Source: BOKV01 sp041739465 (GTDB taxonomy: Bacteria > Pseudomonadota > Alphaproteobacteria > Rhizobiales > Rhizobiaceae). Taken from it: DNA of 64,000 bases. Where the stretch lies: the NCBI GenBank assembly GCA_041739465.1, contig JBGSNX010000073.1:62001-126000 (forward strand). Direction: 5' to 3'. A program made the position numbers and the translations under genes. Every line of letters begins with the position of its first letter. Position 1 is the stretch's first letter. Below the pieces are notes generated by a model. It was not told the DNA's origin, ran no database searches, and worked only from the letters and a program-made list of their open reading frames with translations. Below are positions 17,253-27,231 of the stretch, one piece after another.

Positions 17253-18314
17253 TCAGATGATCTTGAGCCAGCGGAACAGCGCAATTTCCGCCAGGATCAG
17301 CACCATCATCATGAAGCTGATGAAGGCAAAGGCCAGCGGGTGATCGTTCATCGGAATGCCTGAGACATTCATCCCCAACATGCCTGCTATCAGCGAGGCT
17401 GGCAGGAACAGGGCGGAAACCACCGACAACAGCAGTATTTGCTTGTTCATTCGTTCAGAGCGGTTGTCGATGATCTCGTCGTGAAGAACCGCGCAGCGTT
17501 CGCGGGTTACTTCGAGTTCTTCGATGAAGCGGGTCATGGAATCCTGTGCTTCATGGAGTTTTGCCCGGTCGGCCTCCTGCATGAACGACACCCGTTCGAT
17601 GAGGAGTGTCGAAAACGCATCGCGCTGGGGAAAAAGAAAGCGGCGAAGGTCGATGGCTTGTCGACGCACATCGGACAATTCGCGGCGCCTCAGCTTCTGG
17701 CTGCCTTCGACCACTTCGATCTCAAGGTCATCCACCGATTCAACCAGATCATCGACCATGGGTTCAATCGTGTCGACGACACGCAGGGAGAGGCGTGCAA
17801 CGAACTCACCCACGGAATGTGGGCAAAAGCCCCTGCCCACTTCGGCCAGCAATTCTTGCATGGCCTTGGTCGGGCGGCGCCAGGTCGTGATGATGCCCGC
17901 CTTGTTGATCCACATGCGCACCGCAACCAGATCGCTTTCATCATCGATGAGAATGATCGCGCGGCCGCGCAGGTTGAACAGCAAGCCATCCTTGTGAGGA
18001 ACGCATTGAGGCCTTGTGTCGGCTTCGCTGAGCATGTCGAACACAAGCGAATCCAGGGTGCCGTCCTGATGCAACTCGCCAAGCAGCGGGTTGGCAATGT
18101 TGCAGTGGATCCAGCCAAAGCCGCCATTGGTTCTGCTGCGGTTGCCAGGTGCTATCGGTGCAAAGATCCGCTGGGCTATCTGCCCTGCAGACCCGGCGAC
18201 GGATTTCCCTTTGCCGTCAAACCAGAATGCAATTGGGCCGTCAGCCGCTGCTGCCGGATTGGCATCTGGCGCATTTTTCACCGCCGCATCCATCTCAGCC
18301 GGGCTCGATTGCAT
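17253..18314 (-). CDS. CorA-family divalent-cation transporter, ZntB-like
   Basis: A CorA/ZntB transporter of about 353 residues. It has a long soluble N-terminal domain, a basic coiled stretch from about 200 to 290, and two C-terminal transmembrane segments (about 292-312 and 325-345). Between the segments is the signature GMN in AGMLGMNVSGIP. Family members move Mg2+, or Zn2+ in ZntB; the shortened domain and neighbourhood do not decide the ion. The first ATG overlaps the upstream metallopeptidase gene by 20 bp, with an in-frame ATG at 18293 as an alternative. No good ribosome-binding site favours either. Confidence 0.88.
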   Translation of the reverse strand: MQSSPAEMDAAVKNAPDANPAAAADGPIAFWFDGKGKSVAGSAGQIAQRIFAPIAPGNRSRTNGGFGWIHCNIANPLLGELHQDGTLDSLVFDMLSEADTRPQCVPHKDGLLFNLRGRAIILIDDESDLVAVRMWINKAGIITTWRRPTKAMQELLAEVGRGFCPHSVGEFVARLSLRVVDTIEPMVDDLVESVDDLEIEVVEGSQKLRRRELSDVRRQAIDLRRFLFPQRDAFSTLLIERVSFMQEADRAKLHEAQDSMTRFIEELEVTRERCAVLHDEIIDNRSERMNKQILLLSVVSALFLPASLIAGMLGMNVSGIPMNDHPLAFAFISFMMMVLILAEIALFRWLKII

Positions 18315-19047
18315 GCAGCAGTGATCCGTGGCGTTTGAGCCAGGCCTTGTGGCGTTCCATGGCAGGGCAAAGCTGTTTCACGAGTTTCCAAAAATCAGCG
18401 CTGTGGTTCATCTCGCGCAAATGCGCAACTTCATGAGCCGCCAGATAATCCAAAACCTCGGGCGGCGCCATCACGATTCGCCAGGAAAATGAGAGCGTCC
18501 GCGAACTCGAGCACGAGCCCCAGCGGCTGGTTGTGTCGGTGATGCGCAGCGCTTTGGCGCGTACTCCCAGCGAAGCGCAATGGCGGGCCACTGTACTGTC
18601 GAGGCGTTTGCGCGCTTCGCGCTTGAGAAAGGCTGTCACCTTGCGGCCAACATGGCCGCTCTCGCCAGGCACCAGCAATGCCGGCTTCCCGGCAAAGGCG
18701 CCAGGTTCGACCACGCCGCGCAGGCGTTCGACATGAACAATCCTGTGTTCAACGCCAAGATAGGGAATGAGCGCGCCAATGCCGGTTGCCACCGGTTCAG
18801 GGAGCTTGTCGATTCGTACGGCAACCCAGTTTCGGTTGCGAGCCAGAAAATTGTCCACCTGGCTGTCGCTGACATGCGGGGGAATGGTCATGCGCAAGGC
18901 TTTGCCGCCTGGAACGATGCGCAAGGTCAGCCGGGTTGCGCGGACGTTTTCAACCACGGCAACGGGAAGGGTGCGCCCGCCAGCTTCCACCAGCCGTTCG
19001 CGGCGCGGACTTGTGGCAACACGACGCTTCAAAGCGGAAAAAACCAT
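18295..19047 (-). CDS. YgjP-like (DUF45) M48-family metallopeptidase
   Basis: A 250-residue protein of the YgjP/DUF45 family, a predicted zinc metallopeptidase related to SprT. The zinc motif HExxH is present as AAHEVAHLREMNHSADFW, where the later His is a likely third ligand. The preceding RWGSCSSS is the family signature. There is no signal peptide, so it is probably cytosolic. Its substrate is unknown. It overlaps the downstream CorA-like gene, so the two are probably cotranscribed, though a functional link is not evident. Confidence 0.85.
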   Translation of the reverse strand: MVFSALKRRVATSPRRERLVEAGGRTLPVAVVENVRATRLTLRIVPGGKALRMTIPPHVSDSQVDNFLARNRNWVAVRIDKLPEPVATGIGALIPYLGVEHRIVHVERLRGVVEPGAFAGKPALLVPGESGHVGRKVTAFLKREARKRLDSTVARHCASLGVRAKALRITDTTSRWGSCSSSRTLSFSWRIVMAPPEVLDYLAAHEVAHLREMNHSADFWKLVKQLCPAMERHKAWLKRHGSLLHAIEPG

Positions 19048-19191
19048 CCTTGTTCACTCCGCGGCAGCTGACCCCCATGGTTTGAGGGCCTTCAATTCGA
19101 CAGCATACCCGATTCTTGTGAAGGTAAAACAAAGCTTGCGGTGAGCCTTGCCGCCAACCGTTTGCTTCCAGCTGCTTGCAGCCAAATGAAT

Positions 19192-19222
19192 ACGGGGCCC
19201 GAAGGCCCCGTCTTTTTGTTTT
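19192..19222 (+). terminator. Strong hairpin with a U-tract on the plus strand
   Basis: ACGGGGCC (19192-19199) pairs with GGCCCCGT (19204-19211) around loop CGAA, followed by CTTTTTGTTTTT on the plus strand. The flanking genes both run on the minus strand. On that strand the loop is UUCG, a very stable tetraloop, but the trailing sequence is ATTCATTT, a poor U-tract. It lies 29 bp past the DUF2852 stop, so it may still end that minus-strand transcript. Confidence 0.6.
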
Positions 19223-19240
19223 TGCCGATGCGCCAGCTGA

Positions 19241-19651
19241 TTACTGGTCGAACCGGTTGTCGGTGGACGGGCGGTTGCGGCGGGACATGAAAGCGTTGAA
19301 CTCTTCCTGGTCCTTGGCACGGCGCAGTTCGCGAGAATATTCGTCGAATTCCGCGCGCATTTCATCAAGTTTGCGGCGCTCTTCTTCAAGGCGCTTCAAT
19401 TCGGTTTCGCGCCAGTCGTCGAATGCAACATTGCCGGTGCGGGCATGGAAGCCGTTGTGCCGACCCCAGTTGCAGTTCTTGCCGTTGGTTCCGGACCGGG
19501 CAAAGCCGGACTTGAATTCTTCCAGACGGTCGCCCCACAGGATGTAGGCAATCATGGCGAGGCCAAGCGGCCAGAACACCATGAAGCCAACGACCATGAG
19601 GCCAATTGTTGCCGGCGTCCATGCCGGGCGGATCATTCCACTGCGTGTCAT
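19241..19651 (-). CDS. DUF2852 family membrane protein
   Basis: A conserved alphaproteobacterial protein of unknown function, 136 residues. One hydrophobic segment spans about 13-38 (ATIGLMVVGFMVFWPLGL is its core). A middle region has several Asn and His, and the C-terminal half is strongly charged and should form a coiled coil (about 78-118). The ATG at 19651 is preceded by AGGGG nine bases upstream; a TTG two codons earlier is less likely. It follows phaZ on the opposite side of a 146-bp gap and looks monocistronic. Confidence 0.75.
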   Translation of the reverse strand: MTRSGMIRPAWTPATIGLMVVGFMVFWPLGLAMIAYILWGDRLEEFKSGFARSGTNGKNCNWGRHNGFHARTGNVAFDDWRETELKRLEEERRKLDEMRAEFDEYSRELRRAKDQEEFNAFMSRRNRPSTDNRFDQ

Positions 19652-19797
19652 TTGCAATCACCCCTTGCTCAAGAGAAAGGCGAAATGCCTTCTCGGTGCA
19701 GGTGGTAATTGTCGCACTTGCGTTCAAGAAAAATCGAACATTGCTACAAAGCAGCCGTAGCGCGTGAGTGCTAACCCATTGAAATTGCAGCGCAGGC

Positions 19798-21102
19798 TTA
19801 CGCCTTGGCTTTCTTCTTTGGTTTGGCCGCAAGTGCCTTCGCATTGGCCTGCTTGGCCGCGGACCCGCCTTGCGTGGCACCATTGGCATGCATGAAGCGG
19901 GCAATGCGTGGCGCAATTTCCGCCCGGAAGCGCGAGCCATTGAACACGCCATAATGGCCGACATCGGGCTGCATGTAATGCACACGCTTTGATTCGGGCA
20001 GCGATGAGCACAGCTTGTGCGCTGCCTGGGTTTGGCGAAGGCCGGAGATATCGTCGTTTTCGCCCTCGACAGTCATCAGTGCGGTGCGGGTAATCTTCGT
20101 GCAATCAACAAGCTGGTTGCGGTGGGTCATCTCGCCCTTGGGCAGGGCATGGCGAACAAAAACCGTGTCCACGGTTTGCAGGTAAAAGGCTGCATCAAGG
20201 TCCATGACAGCCATGTATTCATCGTAGAAATCGCGGTGCTTTTCGGCTGGTTCGCCGTCGCCCTTGACCAGATGGGCGAAAAATTCCTGATGGGCAGTGA
20301 TGTGGCGGTCAAGGTTCATCGACATGAAGCCCGACAATTGCAGGAAGCCGGGGTAGACCGAACGCATGAACCCTGGATGGGGAAACGGAACCGGCATCAC
20401 GACATTGTCGCGGAACCAGTCGATACCCTTGGATTCAGCCAGCTTGTTGACGGCAGTGGGGTTTTCACGGGTGTCGATCGGCCCGCCCATCAAGGTCATT
20501 GATGCAGGAGCACAACCATCCTTGTTGCCTTCCATGACTGCCACAGCGGCAAGCACCGGAACAGAAGGCTGGCAAACAGCCATCACATGCGTGTCCGGTC
20601 CCAGATAATGAAGGATGGAAATCACATAGTCGATGTAATCGTCGAGGTCGAAACTGCCCTCGCTCAATGGCACCATGCGCGCATCGATCCAATCGGTGAT
20701 ATACACATCGGCATATTCGCTCATGGTCTGCACCGTGCCGCGCAGAAGGGTGGCGTAGTGCCCCGACATTGGCGCAACGATCAGCAGGCGTGGACCGGCA
20801 GGTGCGCCTTGCGGCAGCACACGTTCAAAATTGATGAGATTGCAGAAGGGTTTTTGCCAAACGATCTTCTCGTTCACAACCACGTTCTGGCCATCGACCT
20901 TGGTGGTCTCGATTTCGAAGCGCGGCTTGCCATAGCGGCGTGTGGTGCGCTCGAACATTTCGGCGCTGGCGGCAATCTGCTTGCCAACAGCCGTGTGGCT
21001 GAGCGGATTGATCGGATTGCTGTAGAAAAGCCGCGTGGCATCCGCCACGGCGCGCCACGGTGTGAGAGCCGCATGCGACATCTCGTAGAGCTTGTAGTAC
21101 AT
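19798..21102 (-). CDS. phaZ: Intracellular polyhydroxybutyrate depolymerase
   Basis: An intracellular PHB depolymerase (PhaZ type, about 410-430 residues in the family; 434 here) that mobilises stored polyhydroxybutyrate granules. It has an alpha/beta-hydrolase fold with the nucleophile region VMAVCQPSVPVLA, where Cys177 occupies the lipase-box position as in Ralstonia-type PhaZ. There is no signal peptide. The C-terminal 25 residues are an Ala/Lys-rich tail. I chose the ATG at 21102 (MYYKLYEMSHAAL), which matches family N-termini; a longer frame begins at 21162. A palindrome upstream may bind a PHA-responsive regulator. Confidence 0.9.
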   Translation of the reverse strand: MYYKLYEMSHAALTPWRAVADATRLFYSNPINPLSHTAVGKQIAASAEMFERTTRRYGKPRFEIETTKVDGQNVVVNEKIVWQKPFCNLINFERVLPQGAPAGPRLLIVAPMSGHYATLLRGTVQTMSEYADVYITDWIDARMVPLSEGSFDLDDYIDYVISILHYLGPDTHVMAVCQPSVPVLAAVAVMEGNKDGCAPASMTLMGGPIDTRENPTAVNKLAESKGIDWFRDNVVMPVPFPHPGFMRSVYPGFLQLSGFMSMNLDRHITAHQEFFAHLVKGDGEPAEKHRDFYDEYMAVMDLDAAFYLQTVDTVFVRHALPKGEMTHRNQLVDCTKITRTALMTVEGENDDISGLRQTQAAHKLCSSLPESKRVHYMQPDVGHYGVFNGSRFRAEIAPRIARFMHANGATQGGSAAKQANAKALAAKPKKKAKA

Positions 21103-21170
21103 CTGGCTGCCCCGTCCGGTGCTGGTTTGTTGCGGGAGTTTGAAATCCCACCAGTCATCCAATCACTTTA

Positions 21171-21185
21171 TTGTGCAGCGCACAA
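21171..21185. promoter_or_regulatory. Perfect inverted repeat upstream of phaZ, possible PhaR operator
   Basis: TTGTGC-AGC-GCACAA is a perfect 6-bp inverted repeat with a 3-bp centre, about 70 bp before the phaZ start. On the minus strand it falls between a possible -35 TTGCAT (21189-21194) and a -10 AATAAA (21167-21172). The core TGC-N3-GCA fits the type of site described for PhaR repressors of PHA genes in Rhodobacter and Paracoccus. The promoter and the binding protein are inferred. Confidence 0.45.
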
Positions 21186-21261
21186 GAAATGCAAGCCCCG
21201 ACTTTGGACCTACTGGCTTCGAACACACCCAGGCAGACAGCCTTATCCCCGAAAATCAGGC

Positions 21262-21975
21262 TCAGATACCCGCGCCAGCCATCTCGCTGACAATGTCCCG
21301 GGCAGTTTGTGCCGGATCAGCAGCTTCAAGCACCGGCCGGCCAACCACCAGATGCGTGGCGCCCGCCGCCATCGCCTTGGCAGGCGTCATGATGCGTTTC
21401 TGGTCTCCGGCCTCCGTACCTGCAGGCCGGATGCCCGGCGTGACGATGGCCATTTCCCTGCCAACCAGCGAGCGCACGAGCGCTGCTTCCTGCGCCGAGC
21501 ATACAATGCCGCCCATGCCTGCGCTGGAGGCTTGTCTCGCCCGGCGCGCAACCATATCTGTTGCCGTGAGCGCATAGCCCGCATCGGCAAGGTCGGCATC
21601 ATCCATTGATGTCAGTACCGTTACCGCCAAAAGGCACACCGAAGAGTTTGAAGCTGCTGAAACAGCCGCCGCCATTGCCTTGGGATAGGCATGGATCGTC
21701 AACATGTCGACGCCGAGCGCTGCGATGCTTTCAACGCCCTTGGCGATGGTGTTGTCGATGTCGAGCAGCTTGAGATCCAGGAACACCTTGCGTCCATCGC
21801 GTTTCAAGTCCCGCGCCAGTTCCAGCCCCCCGCAAAATGCCAATTGGTGGCCGATCTTGTAAAAACTCACCGCATCGCCAAGCTTGGCAATCATCGTTTC
21901 GGCCCGTGCCGCATCCGGCACGTCCAGCGCCACGATCAGCCGTGATTTGAGGTCGGCAATTTTCTCATCCAGCAC
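21262..21975 (-). CDS. pyrF: Orotidine 5'-phosphate decarboxylase
   Basis: PyrF converts OMP to UMP, the last step of de novo pyrimidine synthesis. The 237-residue TIM barrel carries the catalytic Asp/Lys network as FLDLKLLDIDNT (Asp67, Lys69, Asp72). VTPGIRP near residue 180 is the phosphate-binding signature. It lies 16 bp downstream of a flavin reductase gene and about 160 bp before phaZ, with dnaKJ further upstream on the same strand. Confidence 0.96.
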   Translation of the reverse strand: MLDEKIADLKSRLIVALDVPDAARAETMIAKLGDAVSFYKIGHQLAFCGGLELARDLKRDGRKVFLDLKLLDIDNTIAKGVESIAALGVDMLTIHAYPKAMAAAVSAASNSSVCLLAVTVLTSMDDADLADAGYALTATDMVARRARQASSAGMGGIVCSAQEAALVRSLVGREMAIVTPGIRPAGTEAGDQKRIMTPAKAMAAGATHLVVGRPVLEAADPAQTARDIVSEMAGAGI

Positions 21976-21991
21976 CGCAAATGTCCCCTTT

Positions 21992-22579
21992 TCAAATCCG
22001 GGCGGTCAAAAGCGTGGCCGTCTCAACAACCACCCTGGCAAACGTTTCCGCCTGGCGGCGGGCAGCTTCGTCGGCCAGTTCGTCGTTCTGGTTGAAGGCT
22101 TTGTCGGCAAAAGTGACGCAGAGCTGCTCGCTGATGACCAGCGCACCGCAATTGCCGATGCTGGCGCGCAAATGAACCAGGCCGCGCACGCCGCCATATC
22201 GACCGGGCGAGGCTGAAGCCAGACCAAAAACCTTTTGCTTGTAGGGCGCGAGACGTCCGCGTTGGTCAGAATTTACCCGGCTGACCCAGTCTATGGTGTT
22301 CTTGGTAAGGGGAGACACCGAGCAATTGTATTCGGGGCTGACGACCACAATTGCTTCGTGTTCGTGAAAAAGCCGGGCAAGTTTCAACGCGTTTTCCGGT
22401 TGGCCCTTTTGCGTTTCGAGATCCTCATCGAAGATGGGCAGCGGATAGTCGCGCAAGGTGATGTGGGTAATTTCGCATTCGTGCTGCAGCAGGGTCTTGC
22501 ACACCACGCCAGAAAGTTTGGCGTTCCAGGAAGCGGACCGGTTTGAGCCGGGGAAAACGAGGATTTTCGGAGGTCGCAT
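21992..22579 (-). CDS. NADPH-dependent FMN reductase family protein
   Basis: A 195-residue flavodoxin-fold oxidoreductase of the NADPH-dependent FMN reductase family. The FMN phosphate loop is visible as FPGSNRSASWN, and the SPEYNCSVSPLTKNTIDW segment matches the conserved PEYN motif that contacts flavin. Members reduce FMN, quinones, azo compounds or chromate; the physiological acceptor cannot be deduced. It lies 29 bp after dnaJ and 16 bp before pyrF on the same strand. Confidence 0.85.
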   Translation of the reverse strand: MRPPKILVFPGSNRSASWNAKLSGVVCKTLLQHECEITHITLRDYPLPIFDEDLETQKGQPENALKLARLFHEHEAIVVVSPEYNCSVSPLTKNTIDWVSRVNSDQRGRLAPYKQKVFGLASASPGRYGGVRGLVHLRASIGNCGALVISEQLCVTFADKAFNQNDELADEAARRQAETFARVVVETATLLTARI

Positions 22580-22608
22580 GGCGGAAAGCTTCCAGTACTT
22601 GTTGCCGG

Positions 22609-23742
22609 TCAGTCAGCCAGACCACCCAGGAAATTCTTCATCCGCGAGAAAAAACCCGCTGATTCAGGGCTGTTCTGGTCGGAAGCGCTTTTTTCAAACT
22701 CTTCCAGCAGTTCGCGTTGACGGCGGGTCAGGTTCTGCGGGGTTTCGGTCACCACCTGTATGTAGAGATCGCCGACATTTTGCGAGCGCATCACCGGCAT
22801 GCCCTTGCCCTTCAAGCGGAACTGCTTGCCGGTCTGGGTGCCATCGGGAACCTTGATCTGCGCCTTGCTGCCGGCAAGCGTTGTTACATCGAACTGGCCG
22901 CCCAGTGCTGCAGTGACCATCGAGATTGGAACACGGCAAAACAAATCGGCGCCATCGCGCTGGAAAAATTCATGCGGCTTGATGGACAGGAAAATATACA
23001 GATCGCCCGCCGGACCGCCGCGAGCGCCGGCCTCACCCTCGCCGGCAAGGCGGATGCGAACACCGTCTTCAATGCCCGATGGAATATTGACCGAAAGCGT
23101 GCGCTCACGGGTCACACGGCCCTGGCCGCCGCATTTGCCGCAAGGATCGGAAATGACCTCGCCACGGCCCTGGCAGGTCGGGCAGGTGCGTTCGATCGAG
23201 AAAAACCCGGATGCAGCGCGCACCCTGCCCGAACCCGCACAGGTGGAGCATTGCTTGGGTGAAGAACCCGGCTTGGCCCCGGAACCCGAGCAGGCTTCGC
23301 AAGAGATGGCTGTGGGCACCGAGATCTCGGCGTTTTTTCCTTCAAATGCCTCTTCCAACGTGATTTCCATGTTGTAGCGCAAATCGGCGCCGCGCTCGCG
23401 GCCAGGGGCACGCCGTGCCCGGTTTCCGCCCATCATTTCGCCAAATATGTCTTCGAAAATGTCAGAGAACGCGCCACCGGCTCCCGAGAAGCCGCCAGGA
23501 CCCTGTCCGCCGCCGCGTTCAAAAGCAGCATGGCCGAACTGGTCGTAGGCCGAGCGCTTCTGCGGATCTTTCAAGATCTCGTAAGCCTCGTTGATTTCCT
23601 TGAAGCGGCGCTCCGCATCCTTGTCATTGGGATGCCGATCAGGATGGCATTCCATCGCCTTCTTGCGAAATGCCGCCTTCAGGTCCTTTTCATCACAGCC
23701 CTTGGCCAGACCGAGAAGCGAATAATAGTCAGCCTTGGCCAT
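22609..23742 (-). CDS. dnaJ: Chaperone DnaJ (Hsp40)
   Basis: A type I DnaJ of 377 residues. Domains in order: J domain with His33-Pro34-Asp35 that stimulates DnaK ATPase; a Gly/Phe-rich linker; four CxxCxGxG-type zinc repeats (CEACSGSG, CSTCAGSG, CPTCQGRG, CGKCGGQG); and the C-terminal substrate-binding domain. It delivers unfolded clients to DnaK. It lies 106 bp after dnaK, and a hairpin terminator occupies part of that gap, so its dose relative to dnaK may be lowered by partial termination. Confidence 0.98.
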   Translation of the reverse strand: MAKADYYSLLGLAKGCDEKDLKAAFRKKAMECHPDRHPNDKDAERRFKEINEAYEILKDPQKRSAYDQFGHAAFERGGGQGPGGFSGAGGAFSDIFEDIFGEMMGGNRARRAPGRERGADLRYNMEITLEEAFEGKNAEISVPTAISCEACSGSGAKPGSSPKQCSTCAGSGRVRAASGFFSIERTCPTCQGRGEVISDPCGKCGGQGRVTRERTLSVNIPSGIEDGVRIRLAGEGEAGARGGPAGDLYIFLSIKPHEFFQRDGADLFCRVPISMVTAALGGQFDVTTLAGSKAQIKVPDGTQTGKQFRLKGKGMPVMRSQNVGDLYIQVVTETPQNLTRRQRELLEEFEKSASDQNSPESAGFFSRMKNFLGGLAD

Positions 23743-23806
23743 GAAACCCCAGATGTCCGGTCAATTTGAATTGCCGCTTGCCCCGATATTGCCCTGTAGC
23801 TGGAAG

Positions 23807-23837
23807 AAAAGGCCGACCATCACCTAGCCGGCCTTTT
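23807..23837 (-). terminator. Intergenic terminator between dnaK and dnaJ
   Basis: On the minus strand AAAAGGCCG pairs with CGGCCTTTT around a 13-nt loop and is followed by CTT. It sits 11 bp after the dnaK stop and 65 bp before the dnaJ start. A stem of this size with four or more U residues should stop part of the dnaK transcript. Confidence 0.7.
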
Positions 23838-23848
23838 TCACTGGCAAA

Positions 23849-25771
<1,923 letters not shown>

Positions 25772-25876
25772 TTTGGTCTCCTTTGAGCGAACAGCCCGGA
25801 CCCTTTCGAGGCGTTCCGATTGGCCGATCCCATGGGATGAGAATCAACTACAAGTGATGTAGCCGCGTTGGCCGCT

Positions 25877-25905
25877 ATATAAGGATGCCAGTCCGGCGCT
25901 GCAAG
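25877..25905 (-). promoter_or_regulatory. Candidate RpoH (sigma-32) promoter of dnaK
   Basis: Read on the minus strand: CTTGCA (25905-25900), a 16-bp spacer, then CTTATAT (25883-25877). The alphaproteobacterial RpoH consensus is close to CTTGAA with a 17-18-bp spacer and CYTATnT, so both boxes fit apart from one base and a slightly short spacer. It would give a leader of about 100 nt before dnaK. Confidence 0.55.
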
Positions 25906-25954
25906 GATGGCAACCGCGTGCGAATCGCGGAAAATGATGCGGCTTGTGCAGATT

Positions 25955-27190
25955 TCAGGCTGGTTGCGGTTTTGCCGCCAGTGCATCGGGGTACCAGGCC
26001 GCAAACCACAATGCGCCGGCCAGCAGCACCGGAGTGATCGGCAGTCCGGCAATTCCGGCCAAAATGACCAGAACGGGCGACAAGGCGATGGCAGCAATCA
26101 GGGTGGTTCGCGCCAAGACTGCCGCAGTTGCCGTTGCCAAAAGCACCGCTGAGGCAGAGGCCAGCGCGCCCATGTCATAATTGAAGCTGTAGGGCAGGAT
26201 GGCAAAACTGCCCAGACACAGCGCAAAAAAGCGCGTCACGCCGGATTCTGCCCGCCACAGCGCGAGCAATGCCAGTGGAAGCATGGCGGCGCTGAAGCCG
26301 GACTGCGCGAGCGATGCAAAACCTCCATCAAAGCCCTCCAGCCGCAGGGCCGAAAGCACGGTTGGCATCATCAACAACATGCCGCCGGACCAGCCAGTCA
26401 TCACCCCTTGCTGAAACGGCAAAGTGATCTCGACATAGGCTTTCCAGCTTTCAAAGCCGAAAGCGGCCATCGACAGCAAGACCATGACAGCCGTGAAAAA
26501 TGCGGCAAACAGGATCGTATGCCACTGCCGCGAAAACAAAAGCGCCACAGGTACCAGAATTCCCAGTTGCGGCTTGAACGTCAGCAAGGCCAGTAAAAAT
26601 CCGGCCAGCAGAGAATGCCTGCCAGTGGCAGCAAAGGCCCCGAGCAGCAAAGCAGCGGTGAGAAACCCGTTTTGCACGGCGGCAATGTTGACAGCGGCAA
26701 ATGCGAGATGGCCAGCAATCAGCCATTGCCTGTCCGCGCCGGGAGCATGAACACGAACGAAGGCCTGCAAAGCCCAGAAATGGGCAAATCCGCTCAATGC
26801 CATGAAAACCACGAGCGCGAGTTTGTAGGGCAGAAGGCCAAGCGGCAGGAAAATGAAGATCGCATGCGGTGGGTAAGACCAGGCGTGCGGCGGGTAATCC
26901 GTGCCAAACATTGCCTGAAGGTGGGCATTGTAAGCAGGCGGATCGAACAAAAGCGCGGTTTTGCCGGCCAGCACCAATTTTCCGGCCATCCAGTAATTGA
27001 TGAAATCGGCATTGGTGAGTTCCATGCCGATACCCGGCTTGGCAAGGCCAGCCAGCAATGCCGACATGCGGGGGCCCAGTACGATGAACGCAGCCGCGAG
27101 CGACACCGCGCAAAGAACCAACGCCGCCCGGTTGACCCCGGCTGCGTTTGCGGCATTTGTCACGCTGTGTCCTGATTGATTGACCACCAT
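25955..27190 (-). CDS. GT87 (DUF2029) family polytopic membrane protein, probable glycosyltransferase
   Basis: An integral membrane protein of about 411 residues with roughly ten hydrophobic segments across its length. An early soluble loop contains DFINYWMAGKLVLAG and PPAYNAHLQAMFG, followed by YPPH. That layout, an acidic residue after the first helix and then a YPP element, is typical of the DUF2029/GT87 family of polyprenyl-phosphate-sugar-dependent mannosyltransferases. Donor and acceptor are unknown. The ATG at 27190 is preferred over one at 27247, which would run into the divergent alkB gene; the shared upstream gap is then 41 bp. Confidence 0.75.
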   Translation of the reverse strand: MVVNQSGHSVTNAANAAGVNRAALVLCAVSLAAAFIVLGPRMSALLAGLAKPGIGMELTNADFINYWMAGKLVLAGKTALLFDPPAYNAHLQAMFGTDYPPHAWSYPPHAIFIFLPLGLLPYKLALVVFMALSGFAHFWALQAFVRVHAPGADRQWLIAGHLAFAAVNIAAVQNGFLTAALLLGAFAATGRHSLLAGFLLALLTFKPQLGILVPVALLFSRQWHTILFAAFFTAVMVLLSMAAFGFESWKAYVEITLPFQQGVMTGWSGGMLLMMPTVLSALRLEGFDGGFASLAQSGFSAAMLPLALLALWRAESGVTRFFALCLGSFAILPYSFNYDMGALASASAVLLATATAAVLARTTLIAAIALSPVLVILAGIAGLPITPVLLAGALWFAAWYPDALAAKPQPA

Positions 27191-27231
27191 GACGAAACCA
27201 TCGCTCCAGCGACTGAATATTGCGTAAACCC

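Noticed and set aside
18374..18382. TGTTTCACG, half of a parS site
   Set aside because: The second half does not continue the palindrome (AGTTTCCA), and it lies inside the YgjP-like coding region.
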